Below are positions 40,677 through 50,190 of a stretch of 64,000 nucleotides of DNA, in pieces. This stretch comes from Paraburkholderia aromaticivorans (GTDB taxonomy: Bacteria > Pseudomonadota > Gammaproteobacteria > Burkholderiales > Burkholderiaceae): contig NZ_CP022989.1 in the NCBI RefSeq assembly GCF_002278075.1, positions 992,001-1,056,000 on the forward strand, given 5' to 3'. The translations under genes were made by a program, and so were the position numbers. Numbering within the stretch: the stretch's first letter is position 1; each line of letters begins with the position of its first letter. The notes beneath the pieces were generated by a model. The model worked only from the letters and a program-made list of their open reading frames with translations. It did no database searches and was not told the origin of the DNA.

Positions 40677-42068
40677 ATGTCCCTGTTTCGCAAGAAGAGC
40701 GTCGAGCACATGATCGCCGCAAGTGCTCAGAACGCCGGCTTGAAGAAAGCGCTCGGCGCGCTCGATCTGACCTTTCTCGGCGTCGGCGCCATTATCGGCA
40801 CCGGCATTTTCGTGCTGACCGGCACGGGCGCCGTGCAGGCCGGCCCGGCGCTGATGATCTCGTTCCTGATCGCGGCGATTGCCTGCGGCTTCGCCGCGCT
40901 CGCCTACGCCGAATTCGCCTCGACGATTCCGGTGGCGGGATCGATCTACACGTACTCGTATGCGACGCTCGGCGAACTGGCTGCGTGGATCATCGGCTGG
41001 GACTTGATGCTCGAATACGGGCTTGCCACCTCCGCAGTGTCGGTGGGCTGGTCGGGCTATCTGCAATCCTTGCTGTCGGGCTTCGGCGTGTCGTTGCCGG
41101 TTGCGCTGACAGCGGCGCCGGGTGCGTTGCCCGGCCACGATACGCTCTTCAATCTGCCTGCGTTCCTCGTGATGATGGCGATCACGGCGCTGTTGTCGGT
41201 TGGCGTGCGCGAGTCCGCGCGGATCAACAACGTCATGGTGGCGATCAAGGTGATCGTGGTGTTGCTGGTGATCGGCGTGGGTGTATTTCATGTGACGCCG
41301 GCCAACTGGCATCCGTTCATGCCGAACGGCTGGAACGGCGTGTTCGGCGCGGCGGCGGTGATGTTCTTCGCGTTCATCGGTTTCGACTCGGTGTCGTCCG
41401 CGGCGGAAGAGGTGAAGGATCCGAAGCGCGATCTGCCGATCGGGATCATTGCGTCGCTGGGCGTTTGCGCGGTGTTGTACGTGGCGGTGGCGGCGGTCGT
41501 CACCGGCATCGTGCCGTCGGCGCAGTTTGCGAACATTTCGCACCCGGTGTCGTATGCGTTGCAGGTTGCAGGACAAAAGTGGGTCGCGGGTTTTATCGAT
41601 CTCGGCGCCGTGCTGGGTATGTTGACAGTGATTCTGGTGATGGCTTACGGCCAGACTCGAGTGATCTTCGCCATGTCGCGCGATGGGTTGTTGCCTGAGC
41701 GGCTTTCGCGCGTGCATCCGCGGTTTGCCACGCCGTTTTTTACTACGTGGCTCGTGGGGATCGTCTTCGGGTTGATCGGGGCGCTGGTGCCGTTGAATGT
41801 GCTGGCAGAGTTGATCAATATCGGCACGTTGGCCGCGTTTTCGATGGTGTCGATTGCGGTTCTCGTTTTGCGGAAAACGCATCCTGAGTTGCCGCGGGCG
41901 TTTCGGTGTCCTGGGGTGCCGGTTGTGCCGGTGCTGGCGGTCGCTTCCTGTCTGTTCTTGATGGTTAATCTGCAGGCTGTTACGTGGGTGGCGTTTGTTG
42001 TCTGGTTGCTCGTGGGGATGGTTATTTATTTTGGGTATTCACGCAGGCATTCCAAGTTGAGTAAGTGA
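40677..42068 (+). CDS. APC family amino-acid permease
   Basis: Inner-membrane carrier of 463 residues with 12 helices. The consensus FLGVGAIIGTGIFVLTG at TM1 and FFAFIGFDSVSSAAEEVKDP at TM6 identify the cationic amino-acid transporter branch of the APC superfamily (YfnA/CAT-like). It should import an amino acid with protons. ATG at 40677 has GGAG 11 bases upstream. The last 120 codons have unusually many G- and T-ending codons compared with the first part. Confidence 0.92.
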   Translation: MSLFRKKSVEHMIAASAQNAGLKKALGALDLTFLGVGAIIGTGIFVLTGTGAVQAGPALMISFLIAAIACGFAALAYAEFASTIPVAGSIYTYSYATLGELAAWIIGWDLMLEYGLATSAVSVGWSGYLQSLLSGFGVSLPVALTAAPGALPGHDTLFNLPAFLVMMAITALLSVGVRESARINNVMVAIKVIVVLLVIGVGVFHVTPANWHPFMPNGWNGVFGAAAVMFFAFIGFDSVSSAAEEVKDPKRDLPIGIIASLGVCAVLYVAVAAVVTGIVPSAQFANISHPVSYALQVAGQKWVAGFIDLGAVLGMLTVILVMAYGQTRVIFAMSRDGLLPERLSRVHPRFATPFFTTWLVGIVFGLIGALVPLNVLAELINIGTLAAFSMVSIAVLVLRKTHPELPRAFRCPGVPVVPVLAVASCLFLMVNLQAVTWVAFVVWLLVGMVIYFGYSRRHSKLSK

Positions 42069-42079
42069 TTTTTTGGGGG

Positions 42080-42190
42080 GCCTGCTCGGCGGTTTGCGGG
42101 TGGTTTTTTTGTGGTGTTGGCCTTTCCTTGATTTCCTGGTGGTTTATTAGCGTTGCCCCTGTGCGGGGCAATGCTCTCAACTTAAGCCCC
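42080..42190 (+). repeat. Left arm of a large inverted repeat around the IS remnant
   Basis: This 111-bp arm pairs with 43254-43365. The inner 46 bases (42145-42190) are identical to the reverse complement of the right arm; the outer 65 are clearly related but diverged (shared words include GCCTGCTCGGCGG and CCTTTCCTTG/CTTTCCTTG). A hairpin TTGCCCC-TGTGC-GGGGCAA lies at 42153-42171. Confidence 0.85.
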
Positions 42191-43299
42191 AAAGAGCTTG
42201 TAAACGAGGCATTGCCCCTGTAAACTTCATCGCGTAACTCACTGATTAATCAACGATATGAACTCAAATACCAGCGTCCTCGCGGCTTCTGGCTGAGTTC
42301 TCCGAATTCCTGTTCGATCCGGCGCTCGCCGATCGCGTGCGTCGTTCTCCCACCGCCTTTACCCGCAATCGCACACTGACCTTGCCGCGCATGGCCGCGC
42401 TGATGATGTCCGGCATGTCCGGCATGTGCGCCAGCGTGCAGGCCTAACTTGACGCGCTATTCGGCGCACTGGAAAGCAGCAGCGGGCGCACCCGCGCTGT
42501 CAGCGCACAGGCCTTCAGCAAGGCGTGACGGGGAGTGTCTGCCGAACTGTTCGAGCTGGCCCGCGCCCGCCTGATTTCGCTGGCCCAACCCCATATCGAT
42601 TCGATGCGCTGGCACGGCCTGAGGCTGGTCGCCGCTGACGGCAGCCGCCTGCGTGTGGGCACGCGTCGCGGCCATGAGCTGCGCGCCGATCACTACGCAT
42701 TTGCGCTGTCCCTGCCGGGCCCCGAACTGACCCTGCACGCTACACTTCATCCCGCCGACGGCGGCGAGCGGCAGATGCTGTTCGAAGCCCTCGATGTACT
42801 GCAACCGCATACCGACCTGCCGCTGCTCGATCGCGAGCTATATCGGCAACGCGATGGTGGCGGCGCTCGCACAGCGCGAAATCCCGTTCTGCATGCGCGT
42901 CGATGCACCGTCTGCGGCTGGAAGCCGTCACAGGCCTCGATTATCTGGCGTTACAGCAGGACTTCGGCGCAAAAATCCTCGCCAACAACCTGTTGACCCT
43001 GCTCAGCGATCTCGATGCGCCGCACGACGACAGACATGCCAGCCGTCCTAATCGGGTGTATGCACTGGGCGCACTCAAGCCCATCCTCGGCGCGTGTCTT
43101 CTGCGCATCCAGCGCTGTCTGGACGGCCTCGTCGGTGTGCTGGAAGTGATCCACCAGACCCGATGCCGGATACAGCCCTCACGCTCCTATCCAAGAGCAC
43201 CCAGAAAAGCCAAGCCCCACTTCCATCTCGCGTACAAACTCGCTTGATGCAGCGGGGCTTAAGTTGAGAGCATTGCCCCGCACAGGGGCAACGCTAATA
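42145..43299 (+). mobile_element. Degenerate IS4-family insertion element with identical 46-bp ends
   Basis: A 1155-bp element bounded by perfect 46-bp inverted repeats and holding a decayed IS4-type transposase. It is shorter than usual because of an internal deletion. No clear short target duplication is visible, as the inverted similarity continues beyond both ends. Its 3' end lies 220 bases before the cox operon. Confidence 0.8.
42285..43247 (+). pseudogene. IS4-family transposase, inactive
   Basis: Recognisable parts are LLAEFSEFLFDPALADRV at the start, the first catalytic Asp in VAADGSRLRVGTRRGHE, the second in LLDRGYIGNAMVAAL (after correction), and the C-terminal RLRLEAVTGLDYLALQQDF. 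Damage: stops TAA at 42445 and TGA at 42526, a one-base insertion near 42836, and a deletion near 42905 that removed the region carrying the catalytic Glu (YREK signature). It cannot be functional. Confidence 0.8.
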
Positions 43300-43365
43300 G
43301 ACCACGAAGAAAGCAAGGAAAGACCAACACCCAAAGAGAACCCAGCCCAAACCCGCCGAGCAGGC
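43254..43365 (-). repeat. Right arm of the large inverted repeat
   Basis: Mirror of 42080-42190: 43254-43299 is identical to the inner left arm, and 43300-43365 is the diverged outer arm with CAAGGAAAG and CCGCCGAGCAGGC. The hairpin TTGCCCC-GCACA-GGGGCAA is at 43273-43291. Confidence 0.85.
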
Positions 43366-43518
43366 AAAAAACCCCTCATAGCGCCCCAGCCCAATTTGTG
43401 CTTTACTTTTCGGCAGCCCCATAAAAAACCGCAGCACCCTCATCGGACCCACGAACAGGCAGCTGAAGGCGAACAACAAAACGGAAGGTCCGGTCTCACC
43501 CCATAAGGAGACAACTTC

Positions 43519-44037
43519 ATGGCGATCAGCATCAGTCTGACGGTGAACGGCGCGCCCATCAGCGCCTCAATCGACCCTGGCACCCTGCTAGTCCAGTTCC
43601 TTCGCGATCAACTCCGCCTCACCGGCACGCACGTCGGCTGCGATACGGCCCAGTGCGGCGCATGCACCGTCCATCTGAACGGACGCGCGGTCAAAGCCTG
43701 CAACATCCTCGCCGTGCAGGCCGAAGGCGCGGACATCACCACCATCGAAGGGCTCGCCAAAGACGGCGTGCTGCACCCCATGCAGGCAGCCTTCAAACAC
43801 TGCCATGGCCTGCAATGCGGCTTCTGCACGCCCGGCATGGTGATGAGCGCGGTCTCGCTCGTACAGCGCCAGCCGGATCTCACCGGCGACGACGTCCGAG
43901 CCCAGCTCGACGGCAATCTGTGCCGCTGTACGGGTTATCACAACATCGTCAAAGCCGTGCTCGAAGGCGCCGCAGGCATGAAGTCCGCCGGCACGGCCGC
44001 CGCCGCCGCGAATGCCAACGCACCGGCCACCGCCTGA
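43519..44037 (+). CDS. coxS: CO dehydrogenase-type small subunit, two [2Fe-2S] clusters
   Basis: Iron-sulfur subunit of a molybdenum hydroxylase, 172 residues. The plant-type ferredoxin cluster is held by C41, C46, C49 and C61 ([14 protein letters not shown]), and the second cluster by C100, C103, C135 and C137 ([18 protein letters not shown]). It passes electrons from the Mo cofactor in CoxL to FAD in CoxM. ATG at 43519 follows AAGGAG. It is the first gene of the coxSLMDEG-xdhC operon; the next starts 10 bases later. Confidence 0.95.
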   Translation: MAISISLTVNGAPISASIDPGTLLVQFLRDQLRLTGTHVGCDTAQCGACTVHLNGRAVKACNILAVQAEGADITTIEGLAKDGVLHPMQAAFKHCHGLQCGFCTPGMVMSAVSLVQRQPDLTGDDVRAQLDGNLCRCTGYHNIVKAVLEGAAGMKSAGTAAAAANANAPATA

Positions 44038-44047
44038 GGAGTCGACG

Positions 44048-46429
44048 ATGAACGCACCCGACACCCATCTGATCGGCACTTCCGTCGAACGTAAGGAAGA
44101 CTATCGGTTCCTGACCGGCAACGGTCAGTACACCGACGACATCGTCCTGCCCCAGCAAACCTACGCCGTATTCCTGCGCTCGCCCTATGCGCACGCGAAG
44201 ATCAACAGCATCGACACCGCCGCGGCCAAAGCGTCGCCCGGTGTGGTGGCGGTCTTCACCGGCGCGGACATGGCGGCCGACAACGTCGGCGGCCTGCCGT
44301 GCGGCTGGCTGATTCACAGCACCGACGGCAAGCCGATGAACGAGCCGCCGCATCCGATCATCGCGCATACGAAAGTGCGTCACGTCGGCGACCAGGTCGC
44401 GCTCGTGATCGCCGATTCGATCAAGGCCGCCAAAGACGCCGCCGAATTGATCGAAGTCGACTACGACGTGCTGCCGGCCGTGGTCGACACCGCCCATGCC
44501 GCAGACGCGGGCCAGCCCGCCGTGCACGACGAAGTGCCGGACAACGTCTGCTACAACTGGGGTCACGGCGACAAAGCCGCGACCGACGCCGCCTTCGCCA
44601 AAGCCGCGCACGTCACCACGCTCGACATCGTCAACAACCGGCTGATTCCGAACGCGATCGAACCGCGCGCGGTCAACGCGAGCTATTCAGGCCAGGACGA
44701 CAGCTATACGCTCTACGTGGCGAATCAGAATCCGCACGTGGAGCGCCTGCTGATGGCCGCATTCGTGCTGTCGCTGCCGGAATCGAAACTGCGCGTGATC
44801 GCGCCGGACGTGGGCGGCGGCTTCGGTTCAAAGATCTTCCTGTATGCCGAAGACGTCGCGCTGACCTGGGCATCGAAGAAGATCCGCCGTCCGGTCAAGT
44901 GGACGGCCGAGCGCTCCGAAGCCTTCGTCTCCGACGCGCACGGCCGCGATCACGTAACCAAAGCCGAACTGGCGCTGGACGCGGACGGCAAATTCCTCGG
45001 CATGCGCATTCATACGACCGCCAACATGGGCGCGTATCTGTCCACGTTCGCCTCGAGCGTGCCGACCATTCTGTATGCCACCCTGCTCGCCGGCCAGTAC
45101 GCCACGCCCGCGATCTATGCGGAAGTGAAAGCGGTCTTCACCAACACCGTTCCCGTCGATGCCTATCGCGGCGCGGGCCGCCCCGAAGCGACGTATGTGG
45201 TGGAACGCCTCGTCGAAACCGCCGCGCGCGAAATGAAGCTCGATCCGGCCGAGATTCGCCGCCGCAATTTCATCCGCGAGTTTCCGTACGCGACGCCCGT
45301 CGGCCTGACCTACGACACCGGCGACTACGAGACCATCCTCGCCCGCTCGCTCGAACTCGCGGACGTGAAAGGCTTTGAAGCGCGCAGACAGGAATCCGAA
45401 AAGAACGGCAAACTGCGTGGCCTCGGCTATTCCTGCTATATCGAAGCCTGCGGTCTCGCACCGTCGAATATCGCGGGCGCGCTGGGTGCGCGGGCCGGCC
45501 TGTTCGAAGTCGGCCAGATTCGCGTGCATCCCACCGGTTCGGTCACGGTGTTCACGGGTTCGCACAGTCACGGCCAGGGACACGAGACGACCTTTGCGCA
45601 AGTGGTGGCCGACCGGCTCGGCATTGCGCTGGAAAGCGTCGAAATCGTCCATGGCGACACCGGCCGCATTCCGTTCGGCATGGGCACGTATGGCTCGCGC
45701 TCGATCGCGGTCGGCGGCTCGGCGATCATGAAGGCGCTCGACAAGATCGAAACCAAGGCGAAGAAGATCGCCGCCCACCTGCTCGAAGCCGCGGCGGAAG
45801 ACATCGAGTTCAAGGACGGCGTATTCCGCGTCGCGGGTACTGATCGCACCAAGGCGTTTGCGGAGATCTCGCTCGCCGCGTACGTGCCGCACAACTATCC
45901 GCTCGACATGCTCGAACCGGGCCTCGAAGAAAGCGCGTTCTACGATCCGACCAACTTCACGTATCCCTCCGGCGCGTACATCTGCGAAATCGAAGTCGAT
46001 CCGGAAACGGGCGTGTGCCGCATCCAGCAGTTCACCGCAGTGGACGATTTCGGCAACGTCATCAATCCGATGATCGTCGAAGGCCAGGTGCATGGCGGGC
46101 TCGCGCAGGGCATCGGCCAGGCGATGCTGGAGCGCTGCGTGTACGACAACGAGAGCGGCCAGTTGCTGTCCGGCTCGTACATGGACTACGCGATGCCGCA
46201 TGCGTCCGATCTGCCGAACTTCACCGTCGAAACCGTCAAGGGCACGCCGTGCACGCACAATCCGCTAGGCGTGAAAGGCTGCGGCGAAGCGGGCGCGATC
46301 GGCTCGCCGCCGGCGGTGATCAACGCGATCCTCGACGCGCTCGCGCCGCTCGGCGTGACCGACCTGCAAATGCCGGCAACGCCGCATCGCGTGTGGTCCG
46401 CGATTCACGCGGCCAGGCAACCCCATTGA
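44048..46429 (+). CDS. coxL: Molybdopterin-binding large subunit, form II CoxL type
   Basis: Catalytic subunit of 793 residues of the xanthine oxidase/CO dehydrogenase family. The active-site loop reads AYRGAGR (372-378), the form II signature; true aerobic CO dehydrogenases (form I) carry AYxCSFR with the Cu-binding Cys. The general base Glu is E747 in [11 protein letters not shown]. Molybdopterin-binding stretches VGGGFGSK and [13 protein letters not shown] are present. The substrate is therefore more likely an aldehyde, purine or N-heterocycle than CO; which one is unknown. Confidence 0.93.
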   Translation: MNAPDTHLIGTSVERKEDYRFLTGNGQYTDDIVLPQQTYAVFLRSPYAHAKINSIDTAAAKASPGVVAVFTGADMAADNVGGLPCGWLIHSTDGKPMNEPPHPIIAHTKVRHVGDQVALVIADSIKAAKDAAELIEVDYDVLPAVVDTAHAADAGQPAVHDEVPDNVCYNWGHGDKAATDAAFAKAAHVTTLDIVNNRLIPNAIEPRAVNASYSGQDDSYTLYVANQNPHVERLLMAAFVLSLPESKLRVIAPDVGGGFGSKIFLYAEDVALTWASKKIRRPVKWTAERSEAFVSDAHGRDHVTKAELALDADGKFLGMRIHTTANMGAYLSTFASSVPTILYATLLAGQYATPAIYAEVKAVFTNTVPVDAYRGAGRPEATYVVERLVETAAREMKLDPAEIRRRNFIREFPYATPVGLTYDTGDYETILARSLELADVKGFEARRQESEKNGKLRGLGYSCYIEACGLAPSNIAGALGARAGLFEVGQIRVHPTGSVTVFTGSHSHGQGHETTFAQVVADRLGIALESVEIVHGDTGRIPFGMGTYGSRSIAVGGSAIMKALDKIETKAKKIAAHLLEAAAEDIEFKDGVFRVAGTDRTKAFAEISLAAYVPHNYPLDMLEPGLEESAFYDPTNFTYPSGAYICEIEVDPETGVCRIQQFTAVDDFGNVINPMIVEGQVHGGLAQGIGQAMLERCVYDNESGQLLSGSYMDYAMPHASDLPNFTVETVKGTPCTHNPLGVKGCGEAGAIGSPPAVINAILDALAPLGVTDLQMPATPHRVWSAIHAARQPH

Positions 46430-46451
46430 GATCCTGAGCGGAGCATTCGAC

Positions 46452-47249
46452 ATGTATTCATTCGAGTATCAACGCGCGACGGATCCCAAAGCGGCCGCCG
46501 CCCTCCTCACCGCCGACAGCGACGCGAAGTTTCTGGCCGGCGGCCAAAGCCTCTTGCCCACCATGCGGCTGCGTCTCGCGCAGCCGTCGCAGCTGATCGA
46601 CGTGACGCGCATTCCCGCGCTCAAGTCGATCACCGTCGACGGGAAAACGGTGACGATCGGCGCCGCCGTGTGTCATGCCGACGTGGCGGATCATGCGGAA
46701 CTGCGGCGCGTATCGCCGGCGCTCGCGGATCTCGCCGCGCATATCGGCGATCGCCAGGTGCGCGCGCTCGGCACGATCGGCGGGTCGCTCGCCAACAACG
46801 ACCCAGCCGCCTGCTATCCCGCCGCGGCCATGGCGTTGGACGCGACCATCGTCACGGACCGGCGGCGCATTGCGTCGAGCGATTTCTTCGTCGGCATGTA
46901 TGAGACGGCGTTGGCGCCCGACGAGCTGATCGTCGCGGTGGAGTTTCCCGTCCCCGAGCGCGCGGCGTACGAGAAATTCCGCAATCCGGCTTCGCACTTC
47001 GCGTTGGTCGGCGTGTTCGTCGCGAAGTTCGCGAGCGGGGTGCGCGTCGCGGTGACGGGCGCGGCGTCTTCGGTGTTTCGTGTGCCGGAACTGGAAAGCG
47101 CGCTGTCGGCGAACTTCACGCCCGAGGCCGCACGCGCGGTGAGCGTGTCGGCCGCCGACCTGAACACCGACATGCACGCGAGCGCCGAATATCGCGCGCA
47201 TCTGATTCCGGTGCTGGCCGCGCGCGCGGTGACGAAGGCGAACGCTTAG
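46452..47249 (+). CDS. coxM: FAD-binding medium subunit (CoxM)
   Basis: Flavoprotein subunit of 265 residues. The two FAD sites are FLAGGQSLLPTMRLRL and TIGGSLANNDPAACYPAA, followed by a CO_deh_flav_C domain. It takes electrons from the iron-sulfur clusters of CoxS and hands them to a quinone or other acceptor. It starts 22 bases after coxL. Confidence 0.94.
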   Translation: MYSFEYQRATDPKAAAALLTADSDAKFLAGGQSLLPTMRLRLAQPSQLIDVTRIPALKSITVDGKTVTIGAAVCHADVADHAELRRVSPALADLAAHIGDRQVRALGTIGGSLANNDPAACYPAAAMALDATIVTDRRRIASSDFFVGMYETALAPDELIVAVEFPVPERAAYEKFRNPASHFALVGVFVAKFASGVRVAVTGAASSVFRVPELESALSANFTPEAARAVSVSAADLNTDMHASAEYRAHLIPVLAARAVTKANA

Positions 47250-47375
47250 CTTTTGGTCGCGGTTCGCGGCTGATACGGCCTGTGCTCGCACGGGTGCGTC
47301 AGCCGCATTCGCTCACGTGGGCCAATGGCGCTTCGCTTCGTTGGCCTCGCTTCATTGCGCAGATTCAGGAACGCC

Positions 47376-48263
47376 ATGCAGCCCGCTTCAATCGACGACA
47401 CCCTCGCCCAACTCGCCGCCCAGCGCTATTTCGCCAGCCGCGAGCTGGCGACCGCGCTCTATCTCGCGCTGCGTATGGACCGGCCGCTGTTCGTCGAAGG
47501 CGAGCCTGGTGTCGGCAAGACCGAATTGGCCAAGGCCGCGGCGGGCATGCTCGGCACCTCGATGTTGCGGCTGCAATGCTACGAAGGTCTCGACACGGCG
47601 AGCGCGCTCTATGAATGGGACTATCCACGCCAGATCATGGCGCTGCGTCTTGCCGAGGCCGCCGGCGAGCGTCCCGACAACGACACCTTGTACCGCGGCG
47701 AGTTTTTGTTGAAGCGTCCGTTGCTGCAAGCGCTGATGCCGGACGAACATCATCCGGGCGCACGGCGCGTGTTGCTGATCGACGAGATCGACCGCGCCGA
47801 CGAGCCATTCGAAGCCTTTCTGCTGGAACTGCTTTCGGACTTTCAGGTATCGATTCCCGAATACGGCACAGTTCGCGCTGAACAGCCGCCGCTCGTCGTG
47901 ATGACCTCGAACCGCACGCGCGAAGTGCACGACGCCTTGAAACGCCGTTGCCTGTACCAATGGATCGGTTATCCAGAACGCGACCGCGAGTTGGAAATCG
48001 TTGCGGCTCGCGCGCCGCAAACGTCGGCGGAATTGCAACGGCGTGCGGTGGATTTCGTTCATCAACTGCGCGGCATGGATCTCTTCAAGGCGCCCGGCAT
48101 TGCCGAAACGATCGACTGGTGCCGCGCGTTGGAGGCCTTGTCGGTGACGGAGCTCGATCCGCAATCCGTGCATAACACGCTCGGCGTGCTGCTCAAGTAT
48201 CAGGACGATCTGGCGCGCGTCGATGCCGCGCAGATCGCGCAGTGTCTCGCCGCACCCGGATAG
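47376..48263 (+). CDS. coxD: MoxR-type AAA+ ATPase (CoxD)
   Basis: ATPase of 295 residues with Walker A VEGEPGVGKTELAKA, Walker B VLLIDEIDRADEPFEAFL and sensor 1 VMTSNRTREV. In Oligotropha CoxD helps build the sulfurated Mo/Cu site of CO dehydrogenase as part of a MoxR-VWA pair. Here it is followed directly by the VWA partner CoxE. ATG at 47376 has AGGA upstream. In a form II cluster it probably matures the Mo site without copper (inference). Confidence 0.92.
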   Translation: MQPASIDDTLAQLAAQRYFASRELATALYLALRMDRPLFVEGEPGVGKTELAKAAAGMLGTSMLRLQCYEGLDTASALYEWDYPRQIMALRLAEAAGERPDNDTLYRGEFLLKRPLLQALMPDEHHPGARRVLLIDEIDRADEPFEAFLLELLSDFQVSIPEYGTVRAEQPPLVVMTSNRTREVHDALKRRCLYQWIGYPERDRELEIVAARAPQTSAELQRRAVDFVHQLRGMDLFKAPGIAETIDWCRALEALSVTELDPQSVHNTLGVLLKYQDDLARVDAAQIAQCLAAPG

Positions 48264-48268
48264 CCAGC

Positions 48269-49597
48269 ATGACGAACTCCATGCACGCCGGCAACGACGA
48301 CGCCTCAGGCCAACGCATAGGGTTGCCTGGCAAACAGGCGACGCCGGGCGCGTCTGGCGGTCCATCCTCACCGCCCGGCGACACACCCACGCTCGCCCGT
48401 AACGTGGTCCATTTTGTACGGCTGCTGCGTGGCGCCGGCTTGCCGATGTCGCCCGCGCAAGCGGTCGATGCGCTTGCCGCGCTGCATTGGATCGATCTGG
48501 GCCGGCGCGACGACGTGCGCGCGGCGCTCGCCGCCTCGCTGGTCTCCGCGCCCGACGAGCGCGATCTGTTCAACGCGGCGTTCGAGCTGTTCTGGCGCGA
48601 TCCCGACTGGGAAGGCAAGCTGCGCGCGTTGCTTCTCCCGAAGGTTCGCGACGGCCTGCCGCCGCCGAAACGCAACAACCGTCTCGCCGACGCGCTGGCC
48701 GTGCGCGCGCCGCCGTCGCCGCACAGCCGGCCGCCGCAGGAAACCGAACAGCACGAACTGCGTGCGCATGCCACCTTCAGCGCGGAAGAGCGCCTGCGTC
48801 ATCGCGATTTCGACACGCTTTCCGCCGACGAATGGCGCACCTTGCGGCATCTGATTCGTGGCCAGCGTCTGCCGCTCGCGACCGAGCCGACGCGCCGCCT
48901 GAAAGCCGCGTCGCACGGCACGCATGCGGACTTGCGCGCGAGCGCCCGCCACGTGGTACGCGCGGGCGGCGACTGGACAGTCTGGAAGTATCGCGCGGCG
49001 GTCGAACGCAAACCGCCGCTCGTATTGCTGCTCGATATCTCCGGCTCGATGAGCAGCTATTCGCGCGCGGTGCTGTATTTCTGCCACGCGCTCCTGCAGT
49101 CGCGCGAACGCTTGCAGGTGTTTCTGTTCGGCACGCGCCTCACCAACGCCACCCGCGCGCTGCGCGAGCGCGATCCCGATGTGGCGATTGCGACGCTCAC
49201 CGAGCAGGTGGTGGACTGGTCCGGCGGCACGCGGATCGGCGCGGCGCTCGCCGAATTCAACCGCCGATGGGCACGGCGCGTGCTCACCGGACGTGCGACG
49301 GTGCTGCTCGTCACCGACGGTCTCGATCACGAGGCGATCGATGTGCTCGACACCGAAATGGCCCGCCTGCACCGCTTCGCGCACCGTATCGTGTGGCTCA
49401 ATCCGCTGCTGCGTTTCAGCGGTTTTTCTCCGAAGGCGCGGGGCGTGCAGGCGATCCTGCCGCATGTCGACGCGCATCGCCCGGTTCATAATCTAGACAG
49501 CCTGACGGCGTTCGGCCGCGACCTCGCGCAACTCACGCGCGCGCCTCGCCGCAGCGCCGGCGTCAGGGCTGCCGCAGGAGCGACACCATGGAATTGA
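48269..49597 (+). CDS. coxE: VWA domain protein (CoxE)
   Basis: Protein of 442 residues. An N-terminal helical region of about 220 residues precedes a C-terminal von Willebrand A domain with the metal-site motif LLLLDISGSMSSYS (DxSxS) and later TDGLDHE. CoxE works with the MoxR ATPase CoxD in cofactor maturation. It starts 5 bases after coxD ends and overlaps coxG by 10 bases, which ties all three to one mRNA. Confidence 0.92.
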   Translation: MTNSMHAGNDDASGQRIGLPGKQATPGASGGPSSPPGDTPTLARNVVHFVRLLRGAGLPMSPAQAVDALAALHWIDLGRRDDVRAALAASLVSAPDERDLFNAAFELFWRDPDWEGKLRALLLPKVRDGLPPPKRNNRLADALAVRAPPSPHSRPPQETEQHELRAHATFSAEERLRHRDFDTLSADEWRTLRHLIRGQRLPLATEPTRRLKAASHGTHADLRASARHVVRAGGDWTVWKYRAAVERKPPLVLLLDISGSMSSYSRAVLYFCHALLQSRERLQVFLFGTRLTNATRALRERDPDVAIATLTEQVVDWSGGTRIGAALAEFNRRWARRVLTGRATVLLVTDGLDHEAIDVLDTEMARLHRFAHRIVWLNPLLRFSGFSPKARGVQAILPHVDAHRPVHNLDSLTAFGRDLAQLTRAPRRSAGVRAAAGATPWN

Positions 49598-50190
49598 CTG
49601 AAACCCATACGTTACCCGTTTCGCAGCAACGCGCGTGGGAGGCGCTGAACGACACGGAGATTCTGCGCGGCTGCATTCCCGGCTGCGAAAGCATCGACCC
49701 GGACGGTGAAAACGCCTATCTGGTGGCGTTGAGCGCCGCGGTCGGCCCGGTCAAGGCGCGTTTCAAGGGACGCATGCAACTCACCGATATCGAGGCGCCC
49801 ACCTCGTACAGCATCGTGTTCGAAGGCCAGGGCGGCGCAGCGGGTTTCGCCAAGGGCAATGCGCACGTTTCGCTGCAAGCCGACGGCGACACCGCCACGA
49901 AGCTCACCTACACGGCGAACGCGCAGGTCGGCGGCAAACTCGCGCAAATCGGCTCGCGGCTGGTCGACGGCGCGGCGCGTAAAATCGCAGGCGAGTTCTT
50001 CAAGCGCTTCGGCGCCCGGCTAGGCGCCGGCGACGAGGGTGACGGCACGGCGGCGCCGAAAGGCGGCGAAAATGCAGCCGAGCAGACGGCGCCGGACAAT
50101 ACAGCATCGAATGAGGCCGCGGACGGCGAGTCCGGCGGCGACGCAACGAAAAGGAAGAAATCATGGACAGCGTGGATCTCGAAGTCCTGA
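49588..50190 (+). CDS. coxG: CoxG, SRPBCC-fold membrane-recruitment factor
   Basis: Protein of 200 residues with a START/SRPBCC domain (ETHTLPVSQQRAWEALNDTE, then GCIPGCESI), characteristic of the CoxG family. The C-terminus is Ala/Glu/Asn-rich and low-complexity with a short basic end (KRKKSWTAWISKS). CoxG is needed for membrane attachment or function of CO dehydrogenase in Oligotropha. It overlaps coxE upstream and xdhC downstream by 28 bases. Confidence 0.92.
   Translation: MELTETHTLPVSQQRAWEALNDTEILRGCIPGCESIDPDGENAYLVALSAAVGPVKARFKGRMQLTDIEAPTSYSIVFEGQGGAAGFAKGNAHVSLQADGDTATKLTYTANAQVGGKLAQIGSRLVDGAARKIAGEFFKRFGARLGAGDEGDGTAAPKGGENAAEQTAPDNTASNEAADGESGGDATKRKKSWTAWISKS

Noticed and set aside
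44828..46258. 476-codon minus-strand frame opposite coxL
   Set aside because: Antisense shadow of a well-conserved molybdenum hydroxylase subunit, with no domain of its own.
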